From the NCBI GenBank assembly GCA_947174295.1, contig CAMWIG010000013.1, positions 1-20,971 on the forward strand: DNA of 20,971 bases, in the 5' to 3' direction. The notes under the pieces were generated by a model that searched no databases, was not told where the DNA came from, and saw only the letters and a list, made by a program, of their open reading frames with translations. Below, piece by piece: positions 6,858-13,106 of the stretch (position 1 is its first letter; every line of letters begins with the position of its first letter). The DNA is from an uncultured Alistipes sp. Lineage in GTDB: Bacteria > Bacteroidota > Bacteroidia > Bacteroidales > Rikenellaceae. A program made the translations under genes and the position numbers.

Positions 6858-8360
6858 TCAATTTTCTTCCTCGATGAATATCTGGAACAGCAACGGCGTG
6901 TATGGCAGAATCTCGGTAGAGTACGTCGTCGTGGTAGTGGTGGTCGACGACGTGTCGTAGAGGTAATTGCCGTAATAACCGCCGTAGTAGCTGTTGTAAT
7001 AGTTGCCGTAGTAACCGCCGTAATAACCGCCGTAGTAGTTATTATAGTAGTTCATGTAGTTGTAGTAGTTCAGATAGTCGTAGTAGGACGAGGAGCCCGA
7101 CGACGAACTCGTCGAACCGCCAGTCTGTCCCGTCGCGCCGTAGGCATTGGTCGAGGTTGTCAGAATGCCGGCCCACTGCCCCTTGCGCAGCTGCGGAATG
7201 GCGTAGTACCACGCCGCGATGTACTTCGACTTGTCGGTCTCGGCCGCGTAGCTTATCGAGCTGCCGGAGGACGAAACCTCGTCGTAGACCAGACGCTTCA
7301 CCTCGTCGATGTTGGTGTCGATGACGAAGCCGTCGAGGAAACGGCAGATGTACCATATTTTGACGGTCGTTTCGGTGCCGATCTTATCCTCGCTCTGCGT
7401 CAGCTCGGCAGGGTCGCCGAAGCGTTCGATGAGTGCGGCGTTGATTTTTCGGTCGAGCTCCGCGAGGTTGTCGTATGGTTCATAGCCCGAATAGGGAGCG
7501 ATATACTCCGTGCGATAGTCGAACGACGGACGGTCGGCCGTAGGCACGTAGCGGCGGTTGACGTAGAGCTGGGGGATGGTGTCGACGGCATTGCGCCACG
7601 CATACATCGAGTCGTCCTCATCCTCGTCTTCCTCCCCGTCGCCGTCGGCCTGCGCATCGGTCTTGTCGTCGTCGGTCTCGGGCAGCGGACGCAACGCGCC
7701 GTTGTGCTCGGCGAAGTAGTCGACGTCGACGCCCTCGCGTTGAAGGGGATTCGCCACGGTATCGCGCACGAAGATGTCTATCATCGCCGGTTTGCCGCCG
7801 TCGAGCGAGTACTGGCCGCCGTAGCCTCCCGTATCGCTCGCTCCCGTCGAGCTGAAAGCGATCGACGCCGGCAGGTAGAGGCGCAGCTTGCTGCCGATAC
7901 GCGCGCGATAGGTCTCATCGCCCGTCGTGAGTTCGTTGCGCAGAGCGTAGTAGGTACCTTCGAGCATCGAATAGTTCGACTCGCCGCAATAGCGGAACAT
8001 CGGAACGTAGTGCGTGTACTTCGTAAACGACGCCTCCTGCTTGGCGAGTGCGGCGTCGCGCGTGATGCAGACTCGGCCCGTAAGCGTGCGCACGGTCATA
8101 TCGAAACCTATCCACGAGGATTCGGCCTCGCCGAGCGGGGTCACGGTTTCGCCGAGCGGAGCTCCCTGGTCGAGAATCTCGACGTAGTAGCCCTCGGGCT
8201 GACGATTTCCGACGAGCTCGGGCTTATGGAGCTTTATCCACGCGTCGAGCGAACGGCTCTGGTGCACCGACGAAGGCTCGGCATCGGGCTCTTTCGTGCA
8301 GGATGCGAGGGCCAGCACAGCCGCCGCGGATATCAAAATGGTTCGAAGCGAATATTTCAT
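6858..8360 (-). CDS. Lipoprotein with two degenerate FKBP-like domains and Tyr/Gly-rich insertion
   Basis: The 500-aa product has a signal peptide with lipobox LASC (lipidated Cys21). Residues about 80-200 form a first FKBP-like unit (W-x-GFDMTVRTLTG, then LEGTYYALRNELTTGD, ending IDIFVRD). An acidic linker of Asp/Glu (about 229-250) follows. Residues about 325-496 form a second FKBP-like unit: VKIWYICRFLDGFVIDTN, AAWYYAIPQLRKGQWAGIL, TNAYGATG and the last strand PYTPLLFQIFI. Between NAYG and the last strand, where FKBPs have a short loop, there is a 65-70-residue Ser/Gly, then Tyr/Gly/Asn-rich, then Thr-rich insertion (about 414-480). FKBP assignment is from motif order and is inference; isomerase activity is doubtful because typical active-site aromatic residues are not clearly kept. 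It lies 23 bp downstream of another FKBP-like lipoprotein gene. Role: probably envelope-associated, unknown. Confidence 0.8.
   Translation of the reverse strand: MKYSLRTILISAAAVLALASCTKEPDAEPSSVHQSRSLDAWIKLHKPELVGNRQPEGYYVEILDQGAPLGETVTPLGEAESSWIGFDMTVRTLTGRVCITRDAALAKQEASFTKYTHYVPMFRYCGESNYSMLEGTYYALRNELTTGDETYRARIGSKLRLYLPASIAFSSTGASDTGGYGGQYSLDGGKPAMIDIFVRDTVANPLQREGVDVDYFAEHNGALRPLPETDDDKTDAQADGDGEEDEDEDDSMYAWRNAVDTIPQLYVNRRYVPTADRPSFDYRTEYIAPYSGYEPYDNLAELDRKINAALIERFGDPAELTQSEDKIGTETTVKIWYICRFLDGFVIDTNIDEVKRLVYDEVSSSGSSISYAAETDKSKYIAAWYYAIPQLRKGQWAGILTTSTNAYGATGQTGGSTSSSSGSSSYYDYLNYYNYMNYYNNYYGGYYGGYYGNYYNSYYGGYYGNYLYDTSSTTTTTTTYSTEILPYTPLLFQIFIEEEN
6957..7088 (-). repeat. In-gene tandem repeats coding Tyr/Gly/Asn-rich insertion
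   Basis: This part of the lipoprotein gene codes residues about 425-468, in which Tyr makes up roughly half. Residues 444-466 are tandem tetrapeptides of type YYGG, YYGN or YYNS, corresponding to a 12-bp DNA period (about 6963-7031) with repeated GCCGTAGTA/GCCGTAATA units on the plus strand. Such a tract could expand or contract by slippage while staying in frame. Confidence 0.8.
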
Positions 8361-8383
8361 AGTTTATTATCGTTTTTCTCTTG

Positions 8384-9007
8384 TTATTCGATGCTTTCAA
8401 TCTTCACGCGCCAATATACGGGCGTATCCTTTTCGAGGATTCCGACCATGCTGTCGCCGTAGGCCATCGAGCTGGTGCAGTAAATCTCCACCTGGTCGCC
8501 CTCGCGGCATCCGGCCAGCGAACCGCTCACACCCGATATCACGTCGCCGCCGCCGGCAACGACCGTGCGGGGTTCGAAGACATAGAAGCGGTTGGCCTCG
8601 TCGAGCGTCCACCCCGCCTCGACCATCGCATCGCGCAACGACTCGTCGTTGGTGGCGTAGAGCTGAGCAATGGTGACGCTGCGGTAGGCCGTAAAGTCGT
8701 AGGCGGCATAGGTTATCGACACGCGGTCGCCGCGCACGACCTCGCGGCGCGACTCGCGCCCCTCGTCGTAGTAGTTGACTATGTATCGGTAGGCGGCCCT
8801 GCCGTAGACGGTGTAGAACTGCGGCGGGACGTCGTCGTCCATATAATCCGGCAAATCGGCCTCCGAAATCAGACGCGGCGAATGCGACGAGGTGAGGAAC
8901 GACACGATGCGGTTCATCTGGTCGAGCGTCGTATCCTCCTCCTTCTGGCCGCACCCCGCGAAGATGCAGAGGGCGGAAATTATTATCGTTAGCTTTTTCA
9001 TCGGCAT
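8384..9007 (-). CDS. FKBP-like lipoprotein
   Basis: The 207-aa product carries a lipoprotein signal with lipobox FAGC (Cys19 counting from the ATG at 9007). An in-frame ATG at 9001 (MKKLTII) gives an equally good signal peptide and may be the real start. Residues about 90-207 follow the FKBP order: V-x-ITYAAYDF, GGDVISGVSGSLAGCREGDQVEIYCTS, then MAYGDS and a final strand PVYWRVKIESI. The AYGD segment and closing strand are close to classical FKBP, but the early active-site strand is diverged, so enzymatic activity is uncertain. It is the first gene of a two-gene unit with the 500-aa FKBP-like lipoprotein (23-bp gap). A TAnnTTTG box sits almost against the start codon. Position in the envelope is inferred from the lipobox. 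Confidence 0.82.
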   Translation of the reverse strand: MPMKKLTIIISALCIFAGCGQKEEDTTLDQMNRIVSFLTSSHSPRLISEADLPDYMDDDVPPQFYTVYGRAAYRYIVNYYDEGRESRREVVRGDRVSITYAAYDFTAYRSVTIAQLYATNDESLRDAMVEAGWTLDEANRFYVFEPRTVVAGGGDVISGVSGSLAGCREGDQVEIYCTSSMAYGDSMVGILEKDTPVYWRVKIESIE

Positions 9008-9014
9008 AATCGTG

Positions 9015-9022
9015 CAAATTTA
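9015..9022 (-). promoter_or_regulatory. Promoter -7 box for FKBP-like lipoprotein operon
   Basis: On the minus strand this reads TAAATTTG, an exact TAnnTTTG. It ends only 7 bp before the ATG at 9007, so the transcript would have a leader of a few bases, or about 9 if translation begins at 9001. No clear -33 TTTG lies at the usual distance, only T-rich sequence. Confidence 0.45.
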
Positions 9023-9146
9023 CGCAAATCTCTCGAAAAACGAAACGATTTGCCCTAAAATCGCCCGTGTTACGACATTCTAACGGCCGCAGCGGCCAAA
9101 ATATTATACGGTGCGCACACGAAACGCCGCGCCCGCGCGAAAGCCC

Positions 9147-9193
9147 GCCTCGGCAAATACAAATAAATTTGCATTTGCGCTCGGCTTGCACTA
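9147..9193 (+). repeat. Duplicated promoter-like cassette, copy 1 (degenerate)
   Basis: 46 of 47 bases match 9297-9343 at an exact offset of 150 bp. The copy includes the AAATAAATTTGCATTTGCG core with the -33-like TTTG. The bases that follow read TACTTTAC where copy 2 has TATCTTTG, so the -7 box is lost here. It lies in the 368-bp divergent intergenic region 9008-9375. Confidence 0.85.
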
Positions 9194-9224
9194 CTTTACC
9201 TTGAATTTCATTCTTCCATTTCTC

Positions 9225-9268
9225 GCCTCGGCATAGCCCGTACTGCGTTCGGCTCTGCTCTCGGCTTA
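9225..9268 (+). repeat. Interspersed repeat, copy 2 (GCCTCGGC...CTCGGCTTA)
   Basis: It is the partner of 6721-6764 (33/44 identical, no gaps). It lies between the two copies of the 47-bp cassette, which also begin GCCTCGGC and contain CTCGGCTT, so all four stretches may belong to one family of intergenic repeats. Confidence 0.6.
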
Positions 9269-9296
9269 TCGAAATGGTTCGGTTTAGATAGGCGGC

Positions 9297-9343
9297 GCCT
9301 CGGCTAATACAAATAAATTTGCATTTGCGCTCGGCTTGCACTA
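9297..9343 (+). repeat. Duplicated promoter-like cassette, copy 2 (intact)
   Basis: It is the downstream member of the 150-bp-spaced pair. It runs directly into the -7 box TATCTTTG, and therefore appears to supply the functional nusB promoter. Confidence 0.85.
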
Positions 9344-9349
9344 TCTTTG
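9318..9349 (+). promoter_or_regulatory. Promoter of nusB-DUF1573 unit
   Basis: TATCTTTG at 9342-9349 matches TAnnTTTG exactly. TTTG at 9318-9321 gives a -33 element with a 20-nt spacer. The nusB ATG follows 26 bp later. Most of the promoter lies inside the repeated cassette. Confidence 0.75.
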
Positions 9350-9375
9350 CGGCCACAAAAAGGTTCTGAATATAT

Positions 9376-10314
9376 ATGCTGAGCAGAAGATTACTTAGAA
9401 TAAAGGTGCTGAAAGCGCTCTACGCCCACCTTAAATCGGAGTCCACGAACATGATAACCTCCGAAAAAACGCTCATGTCGTCCATAGACAAGGCCTACGA
9501 CCTCTATGCACAGATGTTGACGCTCATAGTCGAACTCGCCCGCTACGCCGAACAGCGTCAGGAGCTGGCACGACAGAAGAAACTACCCACACACGAAGAT
9601 CTCAATCCCAACCGCCGCTTCGTCGACAACGCCGTAGTGCGTCTTATCGAGAACAGCGACTCGGTGAACGACTTCATGGCCAAGCGCAAGCTCTCGTGGT
9701 CGCAGGCGCCCGAGCTGGTGAAGACGCTCTACGCGACACTCAGCGAGAGAGACTACTTCAAGGCCTACATGACCGCACCCGAGACATCGTTCCGCGACGA
9801 CCTGAAACTCGTACAGCGGTTCTACACCGAAGAGTTGGAGAACTGCGAGATGCTCGAAGAGGTGCTCGAAGAGCAGTCGATAATGTGGAACGACGATTTG
9901 GGCTTCGCCCTTCTGCTCGTGCTGCGCACGCTCTCCAACGTCCGCAAGTCGACAAAGGAGATTCGTCTGCTGCCAGAGTTCAAGAACGAGGACGACCCCG
10001 CTTTCGCACGCACTCTCTTCGAGAAGTCGCTCATCGGCTACAACGAGAATCTGAAAACCGTCGAGTCCTTCACCCGCAACTGGGACTCCGACCGCATAGC
10101 GTTCATGGACAACCTGATAATGGCCACGGCCATAGCCGAGCTCGTCACGTTCCCGTCGATTCCCGTCAAGGTGACGCTCGACGAGTATATCGAGATTTCG
10201 AAATACTACTCCACCGCCGGCAGCGGCATGTTCATCAACGGCGTGCTGGACAAGGTCGTCGAGCAGTTCTCGGCCGACGGACGCATCCGCAAATCGGGAA
10301 CAGGCCTCATATGA
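9376..10314 (+). CDS. nusB: Transcription antitermination factor NusB (long form)
   Basis: The 312-aa protein opens MLSRRLLRIKVLKALYAHL, the usual NusB first helix. Its C-terminal part (about residues 236-300) holds the NusB signature: FMDNLIMATAIAELVTFPSIPVK split over two helices, then LDEYIEISKYYS and FINGVLDKVVEQF. NusB with NusE (S10) binds boxA RNA and helps antitermination of rRNA operons. It is about twice the E. coli length; the extra middle region of roughly 150 residues is normal for Bacteroidetes NusB as I know it. It starts a unit with the DUF1573 lipoprotein, whose ATG overlaps the nusB TGA by ATGA. The promoter lies 27-58 bp upstream inside a duplicated cassette. Confidence 0.95.
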   Translation: MLSRRLLRIKVLKALYAHLKSESTNMITSEKTLMSSIDKAYDLYAQMLTLIVELARYAEQRQELARQKKLPTHEDLNPNRRFVDNAVVRLIENSDSVNDFMAKRKLSWSQAPELVKTLYATLSERDYFKAYMTAPETSFRDDLKLVQRFYTEELENCEMLEEVLEEQSIMWNDDLGFALLLVLRTLSNVRKSTKEIRLLPEFKNEDDPAFARTLFEKSLIGYNENLKTVESFTRNWDSDRIAFMDNLIMATAIAELVTFPSIPVKVTLDEYIEISKYYSTAGSGMFINGVLDKVVEQFSADGRIRKSGTGLI

Positions 10315-10754
10315 TACTCGGCCGTCGTCGGACGGAGGCTCTGCTCCGCATCATGCTCTGTGCGATGTTCTGCACGACGGCGGTGGCCTGCACCGAAAGG
10401 CGCACGGCCGGAGCTCCGTCAGGTCAGCTCATCGTTCTCACCGACGCGACGCTCGCATCGGGCGGCACCGATACGGTTCGATTCGGCCGTCTGCACCAAG
10501 GAGAGACGGCACTGCGGCAGTTGTCGCTGCGCAACGACGGCACGGAGCCGACGATAGTCGTCGGGCACGAAACCACCTGCGGATGCGTGGCGCTGGAATA
10601 CGAACGCCGCCCCGTGAAGCCCGGCGAGTCGCTGCCCGTGCGGATGACGTTCGACTCGCGCGGCGAATACGGCTGGCAGATGAAGCTGCTGACGCTGCGT
10701 TTGGGCGCAAAGGCGCTCCCTTTGAAGATATACGTCGAGGCCGAAGTCGAGTAG
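10311..10754 (+). CDS. DUF1573-family lipoprotein
   Basis: Starting from the ATG at 10311, which overlaps the nusB stop (ATGA), the product has 147 aa. Signal peptide residues 1-26 end in the lipobox AVAC (Cys27). The rest is a single Ig-like DUF1573 domain: VRFGRLHQGETALRQLSLRN, the diagnostic HETTCGC, PVKPGESLPV and FDSRGEYGWQMK. Domains of this family are common in Bacteroidetes periplasmic or surface proteins; the exact role is unknown. The start-stop overlap suggests translational coupling with nusB. A much longer open frame extends upstream within nusB, but it is a shadow frame; the signal peptide and overlap fix the start. Confidence 0.9.
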   Translation: MILGRRRTEALLRIMLCAMFCTTAVACTERRTAGAPSGQLIVLTDATLASGGTDTVRFGRLHQGETALRQLSLRNDGTEPTIVVGHETTCGCVALEYERRPVKPGESLPVRMTFDSRGEYGWQMKLLTLRLGAKALPLKIYVEAEVE

Positions 10755-10757
10755 ATA

Positions 10758-10788
10758 TTGCATTTTCCCGAAAAATGCACTATATTTG
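10758..10788 (+). promoter_or_regulatory. Promoter of yajC
   Basis: TATATTTG (10781-10788) matches TAnnTTTG exactly, with TTG at 10758-10760 and a 20-nt spacer. The spacer holds a 7-bp perfect inverted repeat, GCATTTT (10760-10766) and AAAATGC (10772-10778). The yajC ATG is 40 bp downstream. Confidence 0.65.
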
Positions 10789-10828
10789 TCGAAGCAGGCG
10801 AAAAACCAATAATTAAAAAAATACTGAA

Positions 10829-11161
10829 ATGATTACATTACTTCAAGCTGCGACGGAGGTCGTAGTAACCGAACCCCAGCAGCCGTCGGCTTGGAACTTC
10901 TACATTATGATCGGTCTCATGTTCGTGGCGCTCTACTTCCTCATGTGGCGTCCCGAATCGAAGCGCCGCAAGGAGATGGCCAAGTTCCGCGAAGGCCTGA
11001 AAAAGGGCGACAAGATAGTCACCGCAGGCGGCATCTACGGCGTAGTGAAGGAGGTCAAGGAGACGTCGCTCCTCATCGAGGTCGACAGCAACGTCACGCT
11101 GCGCATCGACAAGAACATGGTCGTAGCCGACAGCTCCGCGCTCCAACAGCAGCAGAAATAA
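10829..11161 (+). CDS. yajC: Preprotein translocase accessory subunit YajC
   Basis: The 110-aa protein has the YajC plan: one membrane segment (about residues 23-40, YIMIGLMFVALYFLMW) followed by the conserved RPESKRRKEMAKF, then LKKGDKIVTAGGIYG and a small beta domain ending IDKNMVVADSSA. YajC associates with SecDF in the inner membrane and assists Sec export and membrane-protein insertion. It has its own promoter and a strong terminator. In other Bacteroidetes I would expect ybbR-like and coaE genes next; here the transcript ends instead. Confidence 0.97.
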   Translation: MITLLQAATEVVVTEPQQPSAWNFYIMIGLMFVALYFLMWRPESKRRKEMAKFREGLKKGDKIVTAGGIYGVVKEVKETSLLIEVDSNVTLRIDKNMVVADSSALQQQQK

Positions 11162-11179
11162 TCCGGCAAGGCCATAGCC

Positions 11180-11217
11180 AAAAGCGTCGCACCTTTCGGG
11201 GTGCGACGCTTTTTTTT
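11180..11217 (+). terminator. Terminator of yajC, possibly bidirectional
   Basis: Stem AAAAGCGTCGCACC (11180-11193) pairs with 11200-11213 around a 6-nt loop, followed by T to 11217. The A-run at the left edge gives four T on the minus strand, so it may also end the thioesterase transcript, whose stop is 18 bp away. Confidence 0.92.
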
Positions 11218-11235
11218 ACGTCTGCCGCGGCTCTT

Positions 11236-11643
11236 CTATCCCTCCATGGCCGCGCGCCATGCGTCGGGCACGCGCACCGAAACCTGCGCGGCGAAGTCGA
11301 AGGCGACCAGCACCGACCGGCTCTCGCTGCACACGGTCTGCGAGCCGTCGGCCTCGCGGCGGACGATTCGCTGGAAAAGGGTCATGCTCTTGTCGCCCAC
11401 GCGCTCGGTCACGGTGGTGACTGCGATGTCGTCGTAGTGGCGAATCTGCGACATGTAGGAGGTCGAGGTCGACACGGTCACCATGCGCAGGTTGTCGAAC
11501 AGAACGTCACCGCCCAGCACCGTGCGGTAGTAGTCGGTCTTGCCCACGTCGAAGTACATCTGCTGCGCCACGTTGTTCACATGGCGGAAGATGTCGACAT
11601 CGGAGAACCGTTTCTGAATCGGAGTTACCGTTTCGCGCGCCAT
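11236..11643 (-). CDS. Acyl-CoA thioesterase, 4HBT hotdog family
   Basis: The 135-aa length fits a single hotdog domain. The motif SDVDIFRHVNN (D15, D17, H21, N23-N24) is the 4-hydroxybenzoyl-CoA thioesterase-type active site, followed by a long helix with MYFDVGKTDYY. Later strands (SYMSQIRHYDDIAVTT, SMTLFQRIVR) agree with the family. It probably hydrolyses a short or medium acyl-CoA in the cytoplasm; the substrate is not predictable. It starts 3 bp after the TsaC stop and is thus the second gene of that transcript. Confidence 0.9.
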   Translation of the reverse strand: MARETVTPIQKRFSDVDIFRHVNNVAQQMYFDVGKTDYYRTVLGGDVLFDNLRMVTVSTSTSYMSQIRHYDDIAVTTVTERVGDKSMTLFQRIVRREADGSQTVCSESRSVLVAFDFAAQVSVRVPDAWRAAMEG

Positions 11644-11646
11644 ACC

Positions 11647-12210
11647 CTACTGACGGATTATCTCCACCTCGCCGCCGGGGCCGAATGCCATGATTGCGCT
11701 CGGCTTGCCCGTGGGGCGTCCCTGGAAGCGCGGATTGATGACGAAGTCCACACCGTCGATAATCTCGCGCGACACTTCGGCGAGGTTCTTCGGGGTCTTC
11801 TCGCCCGAGATGTTGGCCGAAGTCGAGACTATCGGCTTGCCGAACTTGCGCAGCAGCTTGCGGCAGAACTCGTGGTCGGGGATTCGCACGCCCAGCGTCC
11901 GCTCCTCGGGGATAAGGTTCTCGGCCAGCCCCACGGCACCCGGCAGGATGAGCGTGAGCGGCGAGGTGGCCATCTCCATCACCTCGAAAGCTATTCCCGG
12001 TGCCTTGTCGACATAGCGGACGACCATGTCGGGCGTCTCGCACAACACGAGCATCGAATGTTTGTTCTCGCTGCGTTTGAGCGCATAGATGCGGGCCACG
12101 GCCTCGGCATTCGTCGCGTCGCAGCCGATGCCCCACACCGTGTCGGTAGGATAAAGCAGCAGCCCTCCGTCGCGGAGCACCTTCACTGCATCGTCTATCT
12201 CTTTCTGCAT
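11647..12210 (-). CDS. tsaC: L-threonylcarbamoyladenylate synthase (TsaC/Sua5 family)
   Basis: The YrdC-fold protein makes threonylcarbamoyl-AMP from threonine, bicarbonate and ATP, the first step of the tRNA t6A modification. Motifs are GGLLLYPTDTVWGIGCDA near the N-terminus, the KRSENK nucleotide-site motif, LTLILPG, LGVRIPDH and the signature PIVSTSANISGEK. The ATG at 12210 gives 187 aa, right for the short TsaC form without the C-terminal Sua5 domain. The frame stays open to a TTG at 12231, but the ATG is more plausible. The thioesterase gene follows after 3 bp. I see no clear promoter box upstream. Confidence 0.95.
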   Translation of the reverse strand: MQKEIDDAVKVLRDGGLLLYPTDTVWGIGCDATNAEAVARIYALKRSENKHSMLVLCETPDMVVRYVDKAPGIAFEVMEMATSPLTLILPGAVGLAENLIPEERTLGVRIPDHEFCRKLLRKFGKPIVSTSANISGEKTPKNLAEVSREIIDGVDFVINPRFQGRPTGKPSAIMAFGPGGEVEIIRQ

Positions 12211-12260
12211 ATTTGTTTGTATTTCAATCAACGGTCATCGTCGGACAATGGCCGCCGACC

Positions 12261-12294
12261 AATTGCTCATTACCAATAATTACTCATTCTCATT
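12261..12294. repeat. AT-rich short direct repeats between tsaC and VOC gene
   Basis: AATTGCTCATT (12261-12271) and AATTACTCATT (12278-12288) agree at 10 of 11 bases, 17 bp apart, and a third partial TCTCATT follows, running into the VOC gene stop. The tract contrasts with its GC-rich surroundings. Confidence 0.6.
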
Positions 12295-12667
12295 TCACCG
12301 GCAGCACCTCTATCCAGTAGTCGTCGGGGTCGTTGATGAAGTAGAGCCCCATGTCGTGGTTCTCGAAGCATACCCAGCCCTGCTCACGGTGATACTCCCG
12401 CACGGCGTCGTAGTCGCCCGCAACGCGTATGCAGAGGTGGCTCTCGTTGTCGCCAAGCTCATAGGCACCCTCCTTGTCGCGCAGCCACGTGAGTTCCAGC
12501 CGGAACGAGGTCTCCCCGTCGCCGAGGTATACCAGCACGAACGAACCGTCGGCAGCCTCCTTGCGCGACAGTTCGCGCAACCCCAGCGCCCGCTCGTAGA
12601 AGTCGAGGCTGCGGCCGAGGTCGGTCACGTTGATATTGAAATGGTCGAATCTTCCTTTAATCTCCAT
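12290..12667 (-). CDS. VOC/glyoxalase-superfamily protein
   Basis: This 125-aa single-domain protein shows the paired beta-alpha-beta-beta-beta layout of the vicinal oxygen chelate superfamily. All four expected metal ligands are visible: H9 (FDHFNI), E58 (FRLELTW), H77 (ESHLCIRV) and E120 (YWIEVLP). The segment MGLYFINDPDDYWIEVL is typical of lactoylglutathione lyase-like enzymes. Since Bacteroidetes generally lack glutathione, glyoxalase I activity on methylglutathione adducts is uncertain and another metal-dependent reaction is possible. It seems to be monocistronic, with a probable promoter 22-29 bp before the ATG. Confidence 0.88.
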   Translation of the reverse strand: MEIKGRFDHFNINVTDLGRSLDFYERALGLRELSRKEAADGSFVLVYLGDGETSFRLELTWLRDKEGAYELGDNESHLCIRVAGDYDAVREYHREQGWVCFENHDMGLYFINDPDDYWIEVLPVK

Positions 12668-12688
12668 AACTGTCGTTTTGTTACGATG

Positions 12689-12696
12689 CGAAAATA
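12689..12696 (-). promoter_or_regulatory. Possible -7 box of VOC gene
   Basis: On the minus strand it reads TATTTTCG, 7 of 8 positions of TAnnTTTG, 21 bp before the start codon. The surrounding 15 bp (12688-12702) match the gltB promoter region (20701-20715) at 14 positions, which supports it. No -33 box at normal spacing is seen. Confidence 0.4.
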
Positions 12697-12740
12697 GTCA
12701 AAAATTTGCAAACCCGAGCGTTCTGCGGCAAACGGCGTGC

Positions 12741-12775
12741 AAAAAAACACGCCCGCCGTACTCGGGCGGACGTGT
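12741..12775 (-). terminator. Rho-independent terminator of rpsU
   Basis: On the minus strand an 11-bp stem (ACACG, a G-U pair, then CCGCC with its complement; 12747-12757 and 12765-12775) is followed by seven T. It begins 22 bp past the S21 stop codon. Confidence 0.92.
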
Positions 12776-12797
12776 CGTTTCGGTCGAAGTTCGAACC

Positions 12798-12989
12798 TTA
12801 CTCCTCGTTGCGGTAGGTGTGCTCCACGTAGATGGCGTGCTGCATAGCCTCGCGCTTCGCAATCGAAGGCTTGGTGAAATACTGACGGCGGCGGAGCTCC
12901 TTCAAAACACCCGTGCGCTCGTATTTACGCTTGAACTTTTTGAGGGCCTTCTCGATGTTCTCACCCTCCTTAACCGGCATGATAATCAT
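12798..12989 (-). CDS. rpsU: 30S ribosomal protein S21
   Basis: The 63-aa basic protein matches bacterial S21: VKEGENIEKALKKFKRKYE, then LKELRRRQYFTKPS and a helical tail ending RNEE. S21 binds the 30S platform near the anti-Shine-Dalgarno end of 16S rRNA. The ATG at 12989 (MIIMPVKEGE) parallels Bacteroides S21 starting MIVVPVKEGE as I remember it, so it is preferred over the internal ATG at 12980. The gene appears monocistronic with a strong terminator; no consensus promoter is visible in the ~115 bp upstream. The family is of interest because Bacteroidetes seldom use Shine-Dalgarno sites. Confidence 0.96.
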   Translation of the reverse strand: MIIMPVKEGENIEKALKKFKRKYERTGVLKELRRRQYFTKPSIAKREAMQHAIYVEHTYRNEE

Positions 12990-13106
12990 AATATTCTATG
13001 TTTTTAATGTTTTCGTATTTCGTTTTCGCGGCTCTCGTCGCTGCCGCGCGCGATTCGGGCTCTTTTCGCGGCCTGCCCGGGGCCGATGCTGAATGTTTTC
13101 GAAAGG

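Noticed and set aside
9078..9092. GGCCGCAGCGGCC hairpin as a terminator
   Set aside because: It is a short 5-bp stem, in a divergent promoter region where no transcript should end, and without a T-tract.
9147..9343. CRISPR array
   Set aside because: There are only two copies of the 47-bp unit, with one ~100-bp interval that itself contains a related repeat, and no cas genes.
9696..10754. 352-codon plus-strand frame covering the end of nusB
   Set aside because: Only the part from the ATG at 10311 is a gene (DUF1573 lipoprotein with signal peptide); the upstream part overlaps nusB out of frame.
12211..12231. Upstream TTG start for tsaC
   Set aside because: The ATG at 12210 gives a normal TsaC N-terminus; a TTG start is rare and unsupported.
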